From contig CAJSZQ010000015.1 of assembly GCA_910574185.1 (NCBI GenBank), positions 1-64,000 on the forward strand: a DNA stretch of 64,000 nt, given 5' to 3'. The stretch is from Lachnospiraceae bacterium (lineage in GTDB: Bacteria > Bacillota > Clostridia > Lachnospirales > Lachnospiraceae). Numbering within the stretch: the stretch's first letter is position 1; every line of letters starts with the position of its first letter. The notes beneath the pieces were generated by a model. The model saw nothing but the letters and a program-made list of their open reading frames with translations. It made no database searches and had not been told where the DNA came from. Both the position numbers and the translations under genes were made by a program. This document shows, in pieces, positions 9,778 through 17,889 of this stretch.

Positions 9778-9933
9778 AGTTTTCTCTCCTTCTATTCATA
9801 ATTACGAAAATGATAAGAACAACAGTGCGCTTTACACATCTTCTCGCCCAAAAATTTTCATCAGCGCAGCGTCTGTTCCATGCGCGTAACCGCGCATCTT
9901 TTTGTCACATAGGAGGCTTTTTCCTGTAACAAA

Positions 9934-10471
9934 AAAATCTCCTCCGGTCCCTATCGGAACCAGAGAAGACGACTGAATCGTGTTACCACTTCTCCTTCAC
10001 CCCCGCCTCGCGGCAGAGAGCCTTAACAGGTGTCATACAACACCCCTCCGCTATAACGGGCGGACCCATTGCAGCCTGCTGTGAACACTTAGCGAGGTTT
10101 TTTCGAGCTTAGTGTGAACGCACACCCAGACACTTGGCGAGGTCTTTTCGAGCCTAGTGACTGCGGTGTTTTCTCTCGATACACTTAGCGAGGTTTTCCA
10201 CCCTTAGTGTGAACGCACACCCAGACACTTGGCGAGGTCTTTTCGAGCCTAGTGACTGCGGTGTTTTCTCTCGATACACTTAGCGAGGTTTTCCACCCTT
10301 AGTGTGAACGCACACCCAGACACTTGGCGAGGTTCTACCCATTTCACAGTTCGGTGCACCACTCAGAAGCCATCTTCCACAGACTTCCATTCATCCCCTC
10401 TCAGCTTTCGGGAATTTCTCTGTAAAACTTCCGTCTACGTACTCTCTTCGTCGTTGCGTTTATCTGATATG
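9934..10471 (-). promoter_or_regulatory. Methionine T-box leader of metG, enlarged by an internal insertion
   Basis: The order of parts on the minus strand is as follows. Stem I (about 10460-10345) contains the GA-type motif AAGAGAG, the distal-loop signature AGCTGAGAGG and the specifier region GGAAGATGGCTTCTGAG; the AUG specifier (10373-10371) matches methionine. After an inserted repeat block (10085-10333) come CCGCCCGTTATAGCGG and the T-box AGAAGTGGTAACACG (9979-9993). Last is an intrinsic terminator, stem about 9940-9968 (GGTTCC/GGGACC with flanking TCTC/GAGA) followed by TTTTTTT. Uncharged tRNA-Met should favour antitermination. The leader is about 540 nt, against a usual 200-300 nt. Confidence 0.85.
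10085..10333. repeat. Tandem hairpin repeat, about 2.6 copies of a 95-96 bp unit
   Basis: The unit begins ACACTTAGCGAGG at 10085, 10181 and 10276, giving periods of 96 and 95. Each unit holds two hairpins. One pairs ACACTTAG with CTTAGTGT (loop GAGGTTTT...). The other pairs CACTTGGC with GCCTAGTG. The first copy differs from the later ones in the loop (TTTTTTCGAGC against TTTTCCACCC). The block lies inside the metG T-box leader, between Stem I and the antiterminator, and the repeated parts are almost identical, so the expansion looks recent. Confidence 0.9.
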
Positions 10472-10477
10472 CTAGAA

Positions 10478-10506
10478 ATCGTAACATAAGCATTTTCAAA
10501 AGTCAA
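10478..10506 (-). promoter_or_regulatory. Promoter of metG-tatD
   Basis: On the minus strand, -35 TTGACT (10501-10506), 17-nt spacer, -10 TACGAT (10478-10483). This places the transcription start near 10470, immediately ahead of T-box Stem I, which supports both calls. Confidence 0.7.
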
Positions 10507-10621
10507 GCTTCCTATCCCTCATATTTTTATATATTCTCATTTTACCCTCAGTGAACAAGAGAATATCTACTTATTTGGGAATAATCAAATTTTTTCATTC
10601 ACATCCCCCACGATATCATTT

Positions 10622-11539
10622 CTATCGTGGTCCCATAAACCTATCACCATTCATATGTATCATATGATCTGGCATTTCCGAAATCCACACTTCCGTTTCC
10701 CAAGCCAGACTATCTACAAATTTTTTGAACACTGTAAAATTTTGAAAAACCGTTACAAAAATTTTTCCCGCCGTCACATTCTTTGTCATTTCCGAAATTT
10801 CAATAATACGCTTCGGCTCCATCGGACCAACAGAGGTAACTGATTCAATAAAGTATATCCAATTCTTATCTTCTCGGTATAAAACCACATCTGGCATTTT
10901 ATTGTGCAATGTAATTTCAAAGCCTAATTTCCGCAGCTTACCAACATTTTTGACCAAATCTTTTTCTATGGTGTCACCCACATAAAGACATTCTGAATTA
11001 GGAGCAAATCTCGGTGCAAATTCTTCGATAATTGCTTTTTGTAATTCATTGTGTTTTCCCGGAGAAAATGTAAACTCCTGATTATTAATCTTAACCGGCA
11101 TTTTTGTCATTTCTTTTTTAGATGCATAAGTTTCAATTAGTTTCTCATGATATGTTACAAATCTTTTAATCATAGCATCAGCTTTATACCCGCCAAGACT
11201 GCGAATCATCTCCAAGGACTCTGCCGTCAGCCTATATCTATAATTAGGGCTATTTGTAGCCGTCCCATTATCTTCAATCAAAGCAGCCGTCCTAAAATGA
11301 TGCAACGCCTGTTTTCTGATTGCCTCACGACTATTTTCGGCATATATTACTCCATAATTAGCACCTACAAACTGAATAATATCATGGATACGTATCCATT
11401 CATTCGTTGCAAATATCCATGAATCTGTTTCCTTTATATTAGCCATTGCCAATAGAACATAACAACATAAATCTACCTGCTGCCTATCTGGCATACCTAT
11501 CTCCTTTAACAGCTGCCTTGCATCCTCTACTTTACCCAC
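10622..11539 (-). CDS. Type II restriction endonuclease, BsuBI/PstI family
   Basis: Restriction enzyme predicted to cut the palindrome CTGCAG, as in the BsuBI/PstI family. The N-terminal half (about 1-150) is a helical DNA-recognition region. The C-terminal half has the family sequences YVGDTIEKDLVKN, MPDVVLYRE and YFIESVTSVGP, which supply a PD-(D/E)XK-like metal site (Asp in PDVV, Glu in IESVT). Length (305 aa) matches the family. It starts with GTG, overlaps the methylase gene by 8 nt and has GGAGGAA upstream, so it is translationally coupled behind the protective methylase. AT-richness compared with the neighbours suggests acquisition by transfer. Specificity is inferred from family only. 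Confidence 0.9.
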   Translation of the reverse strand: MGKVEDARQLLKEIGMPDRQQVDLCCYVLLAMANIKETDSWIFATNEWIRIHDIIQFVGANYGVIYAENSREAIRKQALHHFRTAALIEDNGTATNSPNYRYRLTAESLEMIRSLGGYKADAMIKRFVTYHEKLIETYASKKEMTKMPVKINNQEFTFSPGKHNELQKAIIEEFAPRFAPNSECLYVGDTIEKDLVKNVGKLRKLGFEITLHNKMPDVVLYREDKNWIYFIESVTSVGPMEPKRIIEISEMTKNVTAGKIFVTVFQNFTVFKKFVDSLAWETEVWISEMPDHMIHMNGDRFMGPR

Positions 11540-13019
11540 AATATTCCTCCATTATCTTGTTACAATTTTCTTCTGACAAGTCATGTGTTTTTATGATTTT
11601 ACGTCCCATCTCTTGGATTATCTCTAAATCCGGTACTGGCATAGCATTTATTTCTGTAGAATTCACCTGTGTTGAGCCATTCAATATTCTATAATAAGAA
11701 TCATATATCGTCGAATTAAATAGAACATATAAGCCATATACCATGCACTCTGATAACTCTGTAGACAAACCATCAATAAAGTTAATCTTATTCTGTGTAC
11801 TAATTACATCATACTGCGGATTTCTTCTCGATAGATATACACCACACTGAAGCCTCCGCCTTTCCTCTTTCGCTGTAAAACGTTTTACAAACAGATAATT
11901 TTTGTTTTTTTGCTTTAATCCTCTTTGCTCTGTTACAACATATTCATGTTCCTTGTTGATTGGAAACTTCACAACACCATTCTGTATATGCTGCGAAAAA
12001 AATAATGGGATTGCCCCTTCTTCATTCTTGTCTCTTAAAATGTCACGATTCCTAAAGTCAACCGTTAATCCTGTTTTCATTTTCAGACCAATATCCGGCA
12101 ACGTATGCTCAAACTTGTTCAGTGTCTCCAAAACTTTAATTTTATCCATATCTGTAACCAAATACACGTATTTATCTTCACCTGACACCACAATACTATA
12201 GGGTGCTTTCATTACCGTTATATTTTCAAAATCATTATTCGTCTGTGAAGACGTAACTTCCACTTCTAAGGGCTGTATCTGCGTCTTTCTCACTTTGATT
12301 ATAATAGTCTCCTGCAACACATCCTCTTTGTCAAATACTTTATTTCTACTCACGAATAAATGAATATGCTCCAGCTTTCCTTCAGTCAGAAAATACTCTC
12401 TGAATTTTTTAAAATAGGCTCCAGATGTCCAAGACCTGGGAATGATGTAAACCATCTGACCATCAGGTTTTAAGTTAAATAATCCCATTGAAGCAAAAAG
12501 AAAATAAAGATTCGGTGCACCGTAACATACTTCTGACATTGCTGTTGCTTCTGGCGCATCTTTTGGTATCTTCATATATGGTGGATTTCCAATTACAATA
12601 TCATATTTCTTTGGTTCTGGATTTCCACCTATCATTTGATTAAAGTCCAGATACTGACTTGTAATATAGTTATCTGTTTTGATTTCATACTGTAATTCTA
12701 TCTCTGCTTTTTCCTTTACATAATCCAAATTATTCTGCAATATTGTACGAATATTCTTATCTGTTTCATAGCAAGTAAGACTTACCTTTTTCACTTTTTT
12801 CTCCTTTTGCAGCACTTCAATGAGTGCACAAGACAAAATACCAGAACCTGCGCCAGCATCAAGAACAGTTAACGTATCTTTACCCTCTGCAATCGAAAAC
12901 AGTCCCGCCATGAACATTGCTGTTTCCTTGCTTGTAAAAAACTGCCCATATTTTTTTCTTTCTTTTTTCGGCATGCCATCTATATATAAATTGGTTTGTT
13001 CAATAACACAATCAATCAT
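11532..13019 (-). CDS. Adenine-specific DNA methyltransferase, BsuBI/PstI (Eco57I-like) type
   Basis: N6-adenine methyltransferase that protects the host site (family site CTGCAG) from the adjacent nuclease. The SAM-binding motif I is DAGAGSGILS (about residues 55-64) and the catalytic motif IV is GNPPYMKIP (about 144-152). A conserved helix follows (YFLFASMGLFNLKPDG). The C-terminal ~250 residues form the target-recognition part. At 495 aa it is a normal gamma-type enzyme for this family. It precedes the nuclease gene and overlaps it by 8 nt. No controller (C) protein or vsr gene is present, so timing may rest on gene order and coupling. Confidence 0.9.
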   Translation of the reverse strand: MIDCVIEQTNLYIDGMPKKERKKYGQFFTSKETAMFMAGLFSIAEGKDTLTVLDAGAGSGILSCALIEVLQKEKKVKKVSLTCYETDKNIRTILQNNLDYVKEKAEIELQYEIKTDNYITSQYLDFNQMIGGNPEPKKYDIVIGNPPYMKIPKDAPEATAMSEVCYGAPNLYFLFASMGLFNLKPDGQMVYIIPRSWTSGAYFKKFREYFLTEGKLEHIHLFVSRNKVFDKEDVLQETIIIKVRKTQIQPLEVEVTSSQTNNDFENITVMKAPYSIVVSGEDKYVYLVTDMDKIKVLETLNKFEHTLPDIGLKMKTGLTVDFRNRDILRDKNEEGAIPLFFSQHIQNGVVKFPINKEHEYVVTEQRGLKQKNKNYLFVKRFTAKEERRRLQCGVYLSRRNPQYDVISTQNKINFIDGLSTELSECMVYGLYVLFNSTIYDSYYRILNGSTQVNSTEINAMPVPDLEIIQEMGRKIIKTHDLSEENCNKIMEEYCG

Positions 13020-13145
13020 TTCTACAACTCCTTTATTCTGAGCATTTGTTCAAACAGATATTTGCTTTGTATTCCACAATATCTTTTTTTATAATTATAG
13101 CAAAGAAAACCATAACCCTTAATGAGTATAATGATTATCCGTCAG

Positions 13146-13175
13146 TTGACAAATACGTGACATTTCTATTATATC
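13146..13175 (+). promoter_or_regulatory. Probable pepT promoter
   Basis: Perfect -35 TTGACA at 13146-13151 and -10 TATATC at 13170-13175 (spacer 18), or TTATAT at spacer 17. A second, weaker -10-like TATACT sits at 13211. The leader to the ATG would be about 150 nt and includes the 13233-13304 hairpin. Confidence 0.5.
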
Positions 13176-13232
13176 TATTTTTTAACCGAGTGTAAACGAA
13201 GAAAATATGTTATACTCTTTATATATCAAAAG

Positions 13233-13304
13233 GTTACCGTTCACATACTGACCAGCGAGCGCAGATTCCATCCGCCGTTTACTTGTTAATCACTGAACCG
13301 TAAC
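13233..13304. repeat. 72-nt hairpin bounded by GTTACCGTTCA / TGAACCGTAAC
   Basis: The terminal arms (13233-13243 and 13294-13304) are complementary at 10 of 11 positions. The motif GTTAC-N-GTTCA recurs at the edge of the 45.6-kb element and in the 6.7-kb spacer. It lies between the pepT promoter and gene. Confidence 0.5.
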
Positions 13305-13330
13305 TAAAAAAGAGAAAGGAACATAACTCC

Positions 13331-14554
13331 ATGAAAGCTTATGAACGATTATTAAAATACGTTGCTATACGTACCCCCAGCGACGAGAACAGCAGTACAG
13401 TCCCTTCGTCACAATGCCAGTTTGACCTTGCGAAAGTTTTGGAATCAGAGATGTCAGAATTAGGCCTTCAGGATGTACAGCTGACAGAGCAATGCTATCT
13501 GTATGGACATCTTCCGGCCACTGAAGGTTATGAGCGCCGACCGGCCATCGGCTTCATCGCTCATATGGATACCGTTTCCGATTACTGTGAACACGATATC
13601 ACTCCTGTTCTAACCAAAAACTACAGCGGAAAAGCAATGGAAATTGCAAAAAGCGGATTGATTCTTGATCCGGCAGTATTCCCGCACCTAAAGAGTTTAA
13701 AAGGACAGACTCTAATCACAAGTGATGGAACTACTGTATTAGGAGTCGATGACAAAGCCGGAATTGCCGAAATTCTCACCATGATAGAGTATATTCAGGA
13801 TAAAAATATTCCTCATGGAAAGCTGTGCATAGCATTTACTCCTGACGAAGAGGTAGGAAGGGGCGCAGAACATTTTGATGTGGAAAAATTCGGCGCGGAC
13901 TATGCATATACCCTTGACGGAGACACCGAGGGTGAGATTCAATACGAAAATTTTAATGCCTGTAAGGCATGTTTTGACGTCAGAGGCTTCAGTGTTCATC
14001 CCGGTTCTTCCAAAAATACCATGATAAACGCTTCTCTGGTTGCAATGGAAATTAATCAGTTACTTCCAGGCTGCGAAACCCCGCGTGGAACCGAGGATTA
14101 TGAAGGATTTTATCATCTTGAAAGAATGTCCGGCGACTGTGCTTCAGCAAATCTTTCTTACATTGTCCGGGACCATGACCGGAATCTGTTTGAAGCCCGC
14201 AAAAAGACGCTCCGCCTGATTGAAAAGAACTTAAATGAAAAATGGGGCGAAGGTACCGTTACACTGACCATAACCGAGCAGTACCAAAATATGGCCGAAA
14301 TCATTGCCGGATGTATGCATCTGATTGATTATGCGAAATCTGCCTGCGAAGCAGCCGGCGTAACTCCTCTCATCCTCCCAATCCGCGGCGGTACGGACGG
14401 CTGCCAGTTAAGCTTCAAGGGACTTCCCTGTCCGAACCTGGGAACCGGCGGCCATGCGTTCCATGAGCCTTACGAACATATTACCGCAGAAGCCATGGAC
14501 AAAAGCGTAAACGTAATAATCGAGCTGGTAAAACTATACGCGACGCAGGCATAG
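13331..14554 (+). CDS. pepT: Peptidase T (tripeptide aminopeptidase)
   Basis: Cytoplasmic di-zinc M20B aminopeptidase that removes the N-terminal residue of tripeptides. Zinc-binding and catalytic residues are visible: His78 and Asp80 in IAHMDTV, Asp in GVDDKAGIAE, the Glu pair in TPDEEVGRGAEHF, Asp in YTLDGDTEGE, and the C-terminal His in GGHAFHEPYE. Arg and Gly in IRGGTDGCQLS also match the family. The length (407 aa) is typical of PepT. The Shine-Dalgarno AAAGGAA fixes the ATG at 13331. It is probably monocistronic, with a hairpin downstream at 14581. Confidence 0.95.
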   Translation: MKAYERLLKYVAIRTPSDENSSTVPSSQCQFDLAKVLESEMSELGLQDVQLTEQCYLYGHLPATEGYERRPAIGFIAHMDTVSDYCEHDITPVLTKNYSGKAMEIAKSGLILDPAVFPHLKSLKGQTLITSDGTTVLGVDDKAGIAEILTMIEYIQDKNIPHGKLCIAFTPDEEVGRGAEHFDVEKFGADYAYTLDGDTEGEIQYENFNACKACFDVRGFSVHPGSSKNTMINASLVAMEINQLLPGCETPRGTEDYEGFYHLERMSGDCASANLSYIVRDHDRNLFEARKKTLRLIEKNLNEKWGEGTVTLTITEQYQNMAEIIAGCMHLIDYAKSACEAAGVTPLILPIRGGTDGCQLSFKGLPCPNLGTGGHAFHEPYEHITAEAMDKSVNVIIELVKLYATQA

Positions 14555-14580
14555 AATCAACATATTCTTTTTTAAAGCGC

Positions 14581-14609
14581 ATTGCTGTATCTATCAATGA
14601 TACAGCAAT
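14581..14609 (+). terminator. Hairpin after pepT
   Basis: Perfect 11-bp stem ATTGCTGTATC (14581-14591) with GATACAGCAAT (14599-14609), 7-nt loop. It lacks a clear T-tract. The loop and 3' arm share TATCAATGATACAG with the hairpin after the MFS gene at 21.5 kb, so it may be a repeat rather than a plain terminator. Confidence 0.5.
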
Positions 14610-14735
14610 ACGCGGCCTTCTGACTAGTGTGCTGGTAAAATCTCATAATAGAACCGTATCCCTTAGAACAATACTGCAATGCATAACCGGCCGTCTCTTA
14701 GCATAAGTATAGACAAAACATTCCAGGAAATAACT

Positions 14736-16559
14736 ATGCCTAAAAAACGTACGATTGCTGCACTTTTACTTTCCTTGAGCCTACTTTTGATATTCTGCTG
14801 CGTGGAGAGCGCCCGTTTATTTTTGAATGCCGACCGTAAATTTGAATCATTTACTGAAACTCTGTTCTCCCAGGAGGTTTCTTCCAATACCATTACGCTG
14901 CATTATACGCTGTGTAATCCCTCTGACTACGGTATTGATAATCCGGCCGTCTCACTTGGCACATACCCGGTATCTTCTGCCGAGACATGCGCCGCAGCAG
15001 AGAACTGCTTAAGCCTCCTGAATAAGATTCCCTATCAGGAGCTAAATTCTGACAATCAGCTCACCTGGAAGGTTCTTGAGGATTCTCTGAAACGAACTCT
15101 CGACGGCGCTCCTTATCATTTATACGACGAGCCTTTAAGTCCCCTGACAGGTATTCAGTCTCAACTCCCCGTACTTCTCTCGGAATACCGTTTTTATCAG
15201 GAAACGGACGTAACTACCTATCTGGAACTTTTAAAAACCGTACCAGAGCACTTCGATTCGCTGCTTGCCTATGAGCGGGCCAAATCAGAAGCCGGACTAT
15301 TTATGGCCTCCTATACTGCCGACTCCATTATTGACGAATGCAACTCGTTTCTGAGCATGGGAGACAGCAATTATCTGTATTCCTCATTTGAAAAACGGCT
15401 GGATGAACTGGAGGAATGCGACGAGTCTAAAAAGGACTCTTACATATCTGAGAATAAACAGGCTTTGGAAACCTATGTTTTTCCCGCTTATCAGAAATTG
15501 GCTGCCGACCTTATGGAGCTTCGGGAAACCGGAAGAAACCAGAATGGTTTATGCTATCTTCCCGACGGCGCTTCTTATTATGAATATCTGGTAAAGGAAG
15601 AGACCGGCTCTAAGCGAACCATTGAAGAATTAGAGACGCTTACAAAACAACAAATGCGTGATGATCTGCTGGCGATGCAGAAAATACTCACTTCGCCAGA
15701 ATATGCATCTCTGACCGGCGCTTCAACAACTAACCCAAATCCCAATGAGCCTTCTGGCGATACTCCTGATAACGCCACTGGCCCGGCGTCTGAAACCTCT
15801 GCCGGACTGCTGCCCGAATTTACACTGGCAGACTCCAACCCTGACTCCATCTTAATCGACCTGAAAGGTAAACTGAAGAATAATTTCCCGGCGATTCCTG
15901 ACACCCCCACCGATGTAAAATACGTCCAACCAGAGATGGAGGAATACTTAAGCCCGGCCTTCTACATGGTTCCCGCTATCGACAACACTGACAACCAGAC
16001 TATTTATATCAATCCCGGCCACTTACCAGATGATTTGGACTTATATACCACGCTGGCACATGAAGGATATCCCGGTCATCTCTATCAAAATGTATACTAC
16101 GCAGCTTCAAACCCCGCTCCTATCCGAAGTCTCTTAGGCTGCGGCGGCTATACCGAAGGATGGGCTACCTATACTGAAATGATGAGTTATTATACAACAG
16201 GACTTTCGACTGAGCAGGCAACGCTTCTGCAACGTAATGCTTCCGTTTTATTAGGCATTTATGCGTTGGCTGACATGGGTATCCACTATGAAGGCTGGAC
16301 GCTGATTGATACAGTGTCCTTCTTCCACCAATATGGCATTTCCGATACAACTGTAATCGAAGACATCTATGATTTGATTATCGCCGACCCGGCAAACTAT
16401 CTGAAATACTACATTGGATATGTGGAATTTCTCGAATTAAAGAAAGAAGCAATCGAAAAATGGGGAAAAGATTTTACCCAGAAACGATTCCACAAAGCCG
16501 TATTGGATGCTGGTCCTATGCCCTTTTATCTGCTTAGGGATACCATCTTCCGGCAATAA
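14736..16559 (+). CDS. DUF885-family protein, predicted membrane-anchored zinc peptidase
   Basis: Large DUF885 protein. The N-terminal KKRTIAALLLSLSLLLIFCC is a signal or anchor segment, so the body should face outside. The C-terminal half has LAHEGYPGHLYQNVYY, an HExxGH-type zinc motif (about residues 432-446), with a downstream Glu in GYTEGWATYTEM as a third ligand candidate. A Pro/Thr/Ser/Asn-rich insert (about residues 330-365) separates the helical halves. The start is taken as ATG 14736 (AGGAAA upstream), dropping 19 residues of the longest frame. The substrate is unknown. The gene stands alone between hairpins. Confidence 0.82.
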   Translation: MPKKRTIAALLLSLSLLLIFCCVESARLFLNADRKFESFTETLFSQEVSSNTITLHYTLCNPSDYGIDNPAVSLGTYPVSSAETCAAAENCLSLLNKIPYQELNSDNQLTWKVLEDSLKRTLDGAPYHLYDEPLSPLTGIQSQLPVLLSEYRFYQETDVTTYLELLKTVPEHFDSLLAYERAKSEAGLFMASYTADSIIDECNSFLSMGDSNYLYSSFEKRLDELEECDESKKDSYISENKQALETYVFPAYQKLAADLMELRETGRNQNGLCYLPDGASYYEYLVKEETGSKRTIEELETLTKQQMRDDLLAMQKILTSPEYASLTGASTTNPNPNEPSGDTPDNATGPASETSAGLLPEFTLADSNPDSILIDLKGKLKNNFPAIPDTPTDVKYVQPEMEEYLSPAFYMVPAIDNTDNQTIYINPGHLPDDLDLYTTLAHEGYPGHLYQNVYYAASNPAPIRSLLGCGGYTEGWATYTEMMSYYTTGLSTEQATLLQRNASVLLGIYALADMGIHYEGWTLIDTVSFFHQYGISDTTVIEDIYDLIIADPANYLKYYIGYVEFLELKKEAIEKWGKDFTQKRFHKAVLDAGPMPFYLLRDTIFRQ

Positions 16560-16599
16560 AATAACGGAAAACGCACAGAACGTTTCCCGACAGCACAAT

Positions 16600-16656
16600 A
16601 GCCCGCCACACCTGCATACAAGCGTCGTAGCGGGCTATGTTCTGGCTTGCAGGTGT
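16600..16656. terminator. Bidirectional hairpin between converging genes
   Basis: Two overlapping stems are possible: TAGCCCGC (16600-16607) with GCGGGCTA (16630-16637), and CACACCTGCA... with GCTTGCAGGTGTG (to about 16656). It sits between the convergent DUF885 and ArAE-type genes and could serve both. Confidence 0.5.
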
Positions 16657-16695
16657 GCGTACGGAGCAGACAAAAAACGCAGGCTTCGCATATTA

Positions 16696-17727
16696 TCACC
16701 ATTTCTTTTTATTATCCGCGTCCCAATATCTGCGGAGTTTCTGTTCATCTAAATTATCAACGAACTTCTTCTTGGTCAGCAAAAAGTCCTCAATATCCAT
16801 CAAAACATGATAGAGGATTGCTCTGCTCTCAAATTCCTCTCTGGTTCTTGGAAGTCTCTCTTTTCTCATATCCTCAAAGAGCTCTTCTAACTTCTCAATC
16901 TGCTTCTCTGGCAGATTTATCTCAACCACATACTGCTTCATATAGAGCAGATATTCGGAAATCACATGGGCCTGCACCGGCATAGACCGGACCTTTCTCA
17001 TCTCCGCATGCAGGTTATGCAGGATTTTACACTGCTGATAACGCATCTCAAAATATTCTATATAGTATCCCGGATGGGACTGAAACGTATTATCTTGATA
17101 TTCCTGTGCTTCTCTGATATACGCCAACAGCTCCGCCTCTAAGGCTCGCATATCCAGCCATACATTCTGCTGCATCGGTTTATCTGACAAGTATAATGCC
17201 AGTTCTCCAATTATCCCCTGAAGCTGATACTCTACATAACGCATTCCGTCAATGATATCCTGCCTTCGATTATGGTCGTCATTAAACAGATTAATAATCA
17301 GAGCAATGATAACTCCAATCACCACAAGTAAAAGCTCGCTTCGCACAAATTCTACCGTATATTCTCCGCTCGCCAAAAAATGCATGCCTACCAGCGCATT
17401 TACCGAGAGCGTCCCCATCCAATCCAGCATCCCGGCAATCAGCACATTGGCAAACACATACAGGCCGTAACCCATCCAGCCGTCGTCAATAAAATTAAAA
17501 ATAATCCCAGCCAGCAAAACCGCAATAAAAAAAGAAAGAATCCGGTAAACAGACAGCCGCACCGTATCCCATTTCGTGGACATCAGGGTAAGAAGAGCGA
17601 TTGTTCCTGCCGGAGCAACCTGCTCTAAGCCCAGCATTGATGCAATTGCAATTGCCACGCTGCTGCCAAGTCCAATCTTAAACGCCAGCAATATTATCTT
17701 CTTAATTTTCTTTTCCTTACTATACAT
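16696..17727 (-). CDS. Aromatic acid exporter-like membrane protein (ArAE_1/FUSC type)
   Basis: Membrane protein of the DUF939/ArAE_1 family. The N-terminal ~140 residues hold about four to five hydrophobic segments. The C-terminal ~190 residues are helical and soluble (ArAE_1_C-like), rich in Glu, Gln and Tyr. Proteins of this fold are thought to move aromatic or other organic acids, but this branch is not characterised. The start is ATG 17727 (MYSKEKK), with GGGAGG directly upstream; an in-frame TTG four codons earlier is less likely. 343 aa is normal. It is convergent with the DUF885 gene. Confidence 0.83.
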   Translation of the reverse strand: MYSKEKKIKKIILLAFKIGLGSSVAIAIASMLGLEQVAPAGTIALLTLMSTKWDTVRLSVYRILSFFIAVLLAGIIFNFIDDGWMGYGLYVFANVLIAGMLDWMGTLSVNALVGMHFLASGEYTVEFVRSELLLVVIGVIIALIINLFNDDHNRRQDIIDGMRYVEYQLQGIIGELALYLSDKPMQQNVWLDMRALEAELLAYIREAQEYQDNTFQSHPGYYIEYFEMRYQQCKILHNLHAEMRKVRSMPVQAHVISEYLLYMKQYVVEINLPEKQIEKLEELFEDMRKERLPRTREEFESRAILYHVLMDIEDFLLTKKKFVDNLDEQKLRRYWDADNKKKW

Positions 17728-17889
17728 GCTTCCTCCCAAGCTTCTCCAATCCTTTATATTCAGTATAACATAACTCCCCCGGCATATAGCAAGCGGAAGA
17801 TTTTTATTTCAAAGAATTATAAAGACTTTCTAAGAAAAATATAGTAAACTGTCATGTAGATATTAAAAACGAAAGTGAGCTTACATGAT

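Larger units (their letters stand above)
13020..13330. other. Divergent spacer between the methylase gene and pepT
   Basis: 311 nt. For the methylase (minus) a -10 TATAAT is seen at 13094-13099 with a weak -35 TTAAGG (13117-13122, spacer 17). For pepT (plus) a -35 TTGACA and a -10 lie at 13146-13175. A 72-nt hairpin element (13233-13304) falls in the expected 5' leader of pepT. The pepT Shine-Dalgarno AAAGGAA lies at about 13314-13320. Confidence 0.5.

Noticed and set aside
10085..10333. Possible CRISPR array because of regular ~95-bp repeats
   Set aside because: The repeats are contiguous with no unique spacers, only about 2.6 copies occur, and no cas genes are present; they are tandem hairpins inside the metG leader.
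10304..10489. Open frame of 61 codons on the plus strand
   Set aside because: It lies antisense to the T-box Stem I and promoter of metG, has no ribosome site and reads through structured RNA sequence.
16600..16656. Riboswitch or small RNA in the 16.6-kb spacer
   Set aside because: Only two competing stems between convergent genes are seen; no known riboswitch core and no promoter were recognised.
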